From an uncultured Paracoccaceae bacterium (GTDB taxonomy: Bacteria; Pseudomonadota; Alphaproteobacteria; Rhodobacterales; Rhodobacteraceae), in contig CANMPL010000005.1 of the NCBI GenBank assembly GCA_947499715.1, positions 1 to 64,000 of the forward strand: 64,000 nucleotides of DNA. Reading direction: 5' to 3'. Position numbers and translations under genes: made by a program. Below, piece after piece: positions 60,526-64,000 of this stretch; the stretch's first letter is position 1, and every line of letters begins with the position of its first letter. The notes under the pieces were generated by a model that had not been told where the DNA came from, did no database searches, and worked only from the letters and a program-made list of their open reading frames with translations.

Positions 60526-61466
60526 CCGATGCTCCGGTTTGGGCGGGGGGTCAGGTGGACGCCCGCGATCATGCAGCGGGCCGAGCCGCCCGCGTGTTCG
60601 ATGGTGGGGACGGTGATAGGGACCAGCGTGGCACTCGCGCTGATCGTCTTGCGTTGGGCCGCTGTGAGGCTGTCCATGGCCGTCTGTGACAGGACAAGGA
60701 TGCGGCCCTGCATCCCAGTGAGTTCGATGGCATTGCCTGCGAAAGCACCGATTTGCGTCTCTGTCAGATCGATGACATCGCGGCCGGTGTCCTGAAGCCG
60801 TTGAACAACAATCGCGCGGCGGTCCGGGTCGGTCATCATGCTCAGGCCGATCATGGCGAAATCGGTGGCGATGCACATCAGCACATTGGTGTGATAGACG
60901 GCTGTGCCCCCCGCATCGGCAGCGGCGAACGCGATGGGTTCATATCCGAAATAGGTGCAGAAACGTTCCAAGACGATGGGGTCGGCGCGGTTCGATGTCA
61001 CGGTAAAGGCCATGCGCCCGATGTGGTCGAGCACCATGGCGCCGGTGCCTTCCAGCGCCAGCCCGTCCTGTTCCAGCCCTGAGAAATCATGAAGCGTTTC
61101 GACGCGATAACTGGATTTGAGCATGTCGATCACATCACTGCGTCGTTCGCGACGGCGACTGACGGCATGCATCGGGTAGATCCCCACAAGGCCGCCGGGA
61201 TGGGTCGAAAACCAATTGTTGGGAAAGACGCTGTCGGGGGTGTCGCGGCTGCCATCGTCATCAAAGACGTGGACGGTTACACCGTGTTGCCGGATCTGCG
61301 CGACGGCGGCGTCAAACTCTGCCAGGGCCTGCACAGAGACCTCTTGCGGGGTGCCGGTTGCATCCGTTTGATAGGCATTGTCGCGGGCGGTTTCAGCATT
61401 GGGACGAAAGGCATGTGGCCGGATCATCACCACGCTGGTGGGCGCCTGCAAGGTGTTGCGGATCAT
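60522..61466 (-). CDS. ctlX: Citrulline/arginine-family amidinotransferase CtlX
   Basis: This 314-residue protein is of the amidinotransferase/DDAH superfamily (CtlX-like). DSVFPNNWFSTHPGGLVGIYPM and LEGTGAMVLDHIGRMAF mark the five-bladed propeller, with a cysteine in GGSARCMIAGVHL as the likely nucleophile. CtlX members hydrolyse citrulline or a related guanidino compound, releasing ornithine. It overlaps both neighbours by 4 bp, rocF upstream and ocd downstream. Confidence 0.82.
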   Translation of the reverse strand: MIRNTLQAPTSVVMIRPHAFRPNAETARDNAYQTDATGTPQEVSVQALAEFDAAVAQIRQHGVTVHVFDDDGSRDTPDSVFPNNWFSTHPGGLVGIYPMHAVSRRRERRSDVIDMLKSSYRVETLHDFSGLEQDGLALEGTGAMVLDHIGRMAFTVTSNRADPIVLERFCTYFGYEPIAFAAADAGGTAVYHTNVLMCIATDFAMIGLSMMTDPDRRAIVVQRLQDTGRDVIDLTETQIGAFAGNAIELTGMQGRILVLSQTAMDSLTAAQRKTISASATLVPITVPTIEHAGGSARCMIAGVHLTPRPNRSIG

Positions 61467-62389
61467 CCGTGGCTCCGGGTTGGGCGGTCAAAGACGCGGC
61501 GGCCCAGAAGGGACGCGGTGAGGTCCACCATCAGCGAGGCGGTTTTGCCGCGCTCATCAAGGAAGGGGTTGAGTTCAACGAGGTCGAGCGAGCCGACGAC
61601 GCCGCTGTCGGACAGCATTTCCATGACCAGATGGCCTTCGCGCACGGTTGCACCACCGGGGACGGTTGTGCCGACGGCGGGGGCGATAGAAGGATCAAGG
61701 AAGTCGACGTCGAGCGAGACGTGAAGCACGCCGTTTGCGGCCTTTACCCGGTCAAGGAAGGCGGCGAGCGGTTTGGCGATACCGGATTCATCGATCATGC
61801 GCATATCGACGACGTCAATTTCCATCTCTTGCAGCATCTGGTGTTCAGGCGGGTCGATGGAGCGCAGGCCGATCATGCAGATATTGGCGGGATCGACGGG
61901 GGCTTTGAGGGCTGGAAAGGCGTCAAAGCCGGGGCGGCCCGTGACATAGCCGATGGGCGTGCCATGCAGGTTGCCGCTGTCGGTGGTGTCGGGCGTGTTG
62001 ATGTCGGAATGGGCATCCAACCACAACACAAAGAACGGCCGGTCCGATTTGGCGTGGTGAGCGGCCATGCCGGCCACGGTGCCAAGGGCCAATGCGTGAT
62101 CGCCGCCCATAAAGATCGGCAGGCCGTTGGGGGCCTGTTCTTCGGCGGCGGCGGCCAGTGCCACGGTCCAGCCGACGTTAGCGGCCAGTTCGTGCACCAC
62201 CGGGTTCTTGGGTGGGGCGACGTCGACCGTGGCGGGGGCCACGTTGCCGATATCAGTGACGGTATGGCCAAGGGCGATGATCGCCTCTGCCAGGCCCGCG
62301 GTGCGATAGGCGTCAGGGCCCATAAGGCAACCGCGGCGTTTCTTTCCGGCGTCCATGGGTGCGCCGATGAGGATGCAATGATGTGTCAT
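61463..62389 (-). CDS. rocF: Arginase
   Basis: This splits arginine to ornithine and urea. The 308-residue manganese enzyme has the metal ligands GGDHALALG, LDAHSDIN and VSLDVDFLDPSIAP. ATG 62389 is the start; the 24 residues upstream in the open frame are not family-like. It begins the rocF-ctlX-ocd operon and diverges from an AsnC-type regulator whose operator-like TTGCGCA repeats fill the gap. Confidence 0.93.
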   Translation of the reverse strand: MTHHCILIGAPMDAGKKRRGCLMGPDAYRTAGLAEAIIALGHTVTDIGNVAPATVDVAPPKNPVVHELAANVGWTVALAAAAEEQAPNGLPIFMGGDHALALGTVAGMAAHHAKSDRPFFVLWLDAHSDINTPDTTDSGNLHGTPIGYVTGRPGFDAFPALKAPVDPANICMIGLRSIDPPEHQMLQEMEIDVVDMRMIDESGIAKPLAAFLDRVKAANGVLHVSLDVDFLDPSIAPAVGTTVPGGATVREGHLVMEMLSDSGVVGSLDLVELNPFLDERGKTASLMVDLTASLLGRRVFDRPTRSHG

Positions 62390-62398
62390 GGGCAGATC

Positions 62399-62462
62399 AT
62401 TGCGCAGAATTGGGGGTGCGCACAGGCTGCAAATTGCGCATAATGTGCGTGAATAGCGCAAA
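62399..62462. promoter_or_regulatory. Operator-like TTGCGCA repeats between rocF and asnC
   Basis: ATTGCGCA occurs at 62399-62406 and 62433-62440, followed by T/G-A-A-T. A reverse copy, TTGCGCTATT, is the complement of 62453-62462. Partial dyads such as these suit a dimeric Lrp/AsnC-family regulator. Binding is an inference from position. Confidence 0.5.
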
Positions 62463-62475
62463 GTGAGTGATTGTT

Positions 62476-62895
62476 ATGGACGAAATGGACGGTCGGTTGA
62501 TTGCGATGCTGCGCCGGGATGGGCGCGCGAGCCTGTCGGCGCTCTCTGCGGGGTTGGGCGTGACACGGGCGACGGTCAAGGCGCGGCTGGATCGGTTGCA
62601 GGCCGGCGGCGAGATTGCGGGGTTTACGGTGCTGACCCGCGCGGATGTGGCGCCTCAGCCGGTGCGCGGGCTGATGATGCTTGAAATCGCGGGGCGCGGT
62701 GCGGAACGGGTGCAAAAGGCGCTTGGGGTGATGCCAGAGGTGCTGGCGGTGCATTCGACCAATGGCACATGGGATCTGATCGCCGAGATCGGGACAGAAA
62801 CGCTGGAGCAATTTGATAGGGTGCTGACCGCGATCCGGCGGATGGATGCGATTACCCGGTCCGAGACGAACCTGCTGTTATCGACAAAGCGTTAG
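62476..62895 (+). CDS. Lrp/AsnC-family transcriptional regulator
   Basis: This 139-residue regulator has an N-terminal helix-turn-helix (LSALSAGLGVTRATVKARLDRL) and a C-terminal RAM domain that binds amino acids. It diverges from the arginase operon, with the candidate operators between. Arginine or ornithine is a likely effector. ATG 62476 was chosen; a GTG at 62467 is in frame. Confidence 0.87.
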   Translation: MDEMDGRLIAMLRRDGRASLSALSAGLGVTRATVKARLDRLQAGGEIAGFTVLTRADVAPQPVRGLMMLEIAGRGAERVQKALGVMPEVLAVHSTNGTWDLIAEIGTETLEQFDRVLTAIRRMDAITRSETNLLLSTKR

Positions 62896-63338
62896 GACCG
62901 GCGGTAGGCCATGATCCAGAGGATGCAGATCGCAGCAGAGAACAGCGCGTTCCAGCTGGGCATCGAGAGGGTCAAGAATTCCCAAGACACTTGGTCGCAC
63001 ATGATCAGTTGTGGCCCGTCGAGGGACAAAAGATCGCCTGTCAGCGCGTTGCCGCCGCCGGTGCAAGATGATGGGCCGTCCCAGAGTTTCCGTTCCACGC
63101 CGGTATGGAACACGCCAAGGGCAGAGGTCGCGGCGGTGGCCAATGCGCCCAAAGCGGGCAGGGCGCGGCCCTGGATTTGCAGGGCGGCAAGGCCGATGAC
63201 GATGGCGGCGTAGTGTGGCCAGCGCTGCCAGTGGCACATCTGGCAGGGCAGATAGCCCAGGAATTGGAACACGAAGGCCCCGGCGATCAGCGCGATCGAG
63301 CCAAGCGTGGCGAGAAAGACGAGGGTGTTGCGGGTCAT
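62892..63338 (-). CDS. dsbB: Disulfide bond formation protein DsbB
   Basis: This 148-residue membrane protein reoxidises DsbA and passes electrons to quinone. Four transmembrane helices are visible. The first periplasmic pair is CQMC in LPCQMCHWQRWP, and a second pair is SSC...MCDQV. A VTT-domain gene lies upstream, overlapping by 4 bp (ATGA-type). The 3' end overlaps the regulator by 4 bp, convergent. Confidence 0.9.
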   Translation of the reverse strand: MTRNTLVFLATLGSIALIAGAFVFQFLGYLPCQMCHWQRWPHYAAIVIGLAALQIQGRALPALGALATAATSALGVFHTGVERKLWDGPSSCTGGGNALTGDLLSLDGPQLIMCDQVSWEFLTLSMPSWNALFSAAICILWIMAYRRS

Positions 63339-63913
63339 AGCAGGCCGATCACAAGAAAGCCGCCGATGAGAATGACACAGAAGAGCGTGAACATCAGCGT
63401 CAGGCGCTTTTCGATAAAGTCACGGATCGGTGCTCCGAATTTCCACAAGAGAAGGGCCACAAGGTAAAAGCGGATCGCACGGGCGATGATGGAAGAGACG
63501 ATGAACACCGGGATCGACAGGCCCGTGACGCCGGATGCGATGGTGATGACCTTGAAAGGCAGCATAGTGACGCCCGCGACGATGACGGCCCAAGCGCCGT
63601 ATTCGTTAAAGGTCTCGGACATCTGCGCAAAGCTGTCGTCTTTGCCGTAAAGTTCTAGGATCGGGCGGCCGATGGATTCAAACAGTCCGTAGCCGATGTA
63701 ATAGCCCAAGAGCGCCCCAAGCACGGAGGCCACGAGGCAGACCGTGGCGATCAGGAATGCGCGGTTGGGACGGGCGATGATCATTGGGATCATCAGCACA
63801 TCGGGCGGGATCGGAAAGAACGAGGATTCCACAAAGGAAATGATCGCGAGGAACCAGAGCGCGTGCGGAGATGCAGCGAGTGAAAAGGTCCAGTCGTAAA
63901 GGCGGCGGATCAT
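63335..63913 (-). CDS. YqaA/DedA-like VTT-domain membrane protein
   Basis: This 192-residue polytopic protein of the SNARE-associated/VTT family has FVESSFFPIPPDVLMIPMIIARP near the start, a signature of DedA-related proteins, and a reentrant-type segment EYGAWAVIVAGVTMLPFKVITIASG. Family members move lipids, bactoprenol or affect proton gradient; substrate unknown. ATG 63913 is the start. It is upstream of and overlaps dsbB. The remaining bases to 64000 hold no clear feature. Confidence 0.85.
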   Translation of the reverse strand: MIRRLYDWTFSLAASPHALWFLAIISFVESSFFPIPPDVLMIPMIIARPNRAFLIATVCLVASVLGALLGYYIGYGLFESIGRPILELYGKDDSFAQMSETFNEYGAWAVIVAGVTMLPFKVITIASGVTGLSIPVFIVSSIIARAIRFYLVALLLWKFGAPIRDFIEKRLTLMFTLFCVILIGGFLVIGLL

Positions 63914-64000
63914 GGTGCGGGGCCTGCGTTTTTCGGTTTTCCGCCTTAGGCCATGTGGGGGCGGGGGCGTCAAGCTTGTCGATTGCGCCGTTTTCGCGCA

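Overview
The window is a dense alphaproteobacterial chromosome segment that reads as Rhodobacteraceae (Roseobacter group). The lineage markers are a sciP-ctrA pair with a separate chpT, the trgA-trgB-cysK tellurite locus, olsB-olsA for ornithine lipids, an rplU gene with an Ala/Lys/Pro-rich extension, and an alphaproteobacterial-type LexA box (GTTC-N7-GTTC). All genes look chromosomal. I see no prophage, transposase, CRISPR array or rRNA, and no gene-free stretch reaches 300 bases.

Layout. 0-10 kb: an aminotransferase with an abnormal 5' end, then a stress and envelope block (photolyase, a lipoprotein, cyclopropane fatty acid synthase, trgA-trgB-cysK, an MscS channel) and an AlaX editing enzyme. 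10-18 kb: an AI-2E family permease, three tRNA genes, a thioredoxin-like protein, a metallo-hydrolase diverging from an EnvZ-like kinase, and small exported proteins. 18-25 kb: rplU-rpmA, four tandem GNAT acetyltransferases, obgE-proB-proA, and chpT. 25-33 kb: a DUF3553 protein, olsB-olsA, a ThiE-like protein, a TfoX-like protein, trmJ, an EamA transporter, ctaA, an M32 carboxypeptidase and a thioesterase. 33-39 kb: rplM-rpsI, FkbM methyltransferase and sulfotransferase genes, and potB-potC-potA without potD. 39-46 kb: ppk2-tetR, a hydrolase, a P-loop ATPase with metA, a conserved unknown, mnmA, and sciP-ctrA. 46-56 kb: ligA-recG, a short gene for a 40-residue membrane protein behind a LexA box, an Fe-S scaffold, hisI, gluQ, a methyltransferase, trmFO and an outer-membrane protein. 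56-64 kb: gyrA, usg, the arginine/citrulline-to-proline operon (rocF, ctlX, ocd) diverging from an AsnC-type regulator, dsbB and a VTT membrane protein.

The genes connect in several ways. Ornithine links rocF/ctlX/ocd, olsB and, through proline, proB/proA. ChpT, CtrA and SciP belong to one phosphorelay controlling the cell cycle, motility and gene transfer agents. LigA, RecG, GyrA and photolyase handle DNA repair and topology. Four tRNA-modification enzymes (MnmA, TrmFO, TrmJ, GluQ) and one tRNA-editing enzyme are present. Many adjacent genes overlap at ATGA, GTGA or TTGA, which suggests translational coupling.

The most interesting signals are: (1) the 40-residue single-span membrane protein downstream of recG with an SOS box and a CtrA-like half-site in its leader, a candidate damage-induced division or cell-cycle effector; (2) two intergenic arrays of TGTGCAT repeated at 11-bp steps, at 29.9 and 59.4 kb; (3) a GNAT tandem duplication whose junctions keep an almost identical 23-bp overlap sequence; (4) an L21 ribosomal protein fused to a helix-hairpin-helix-like domain; (5) a perfect 10-bp hairpin enclosing the trmFO start codon.
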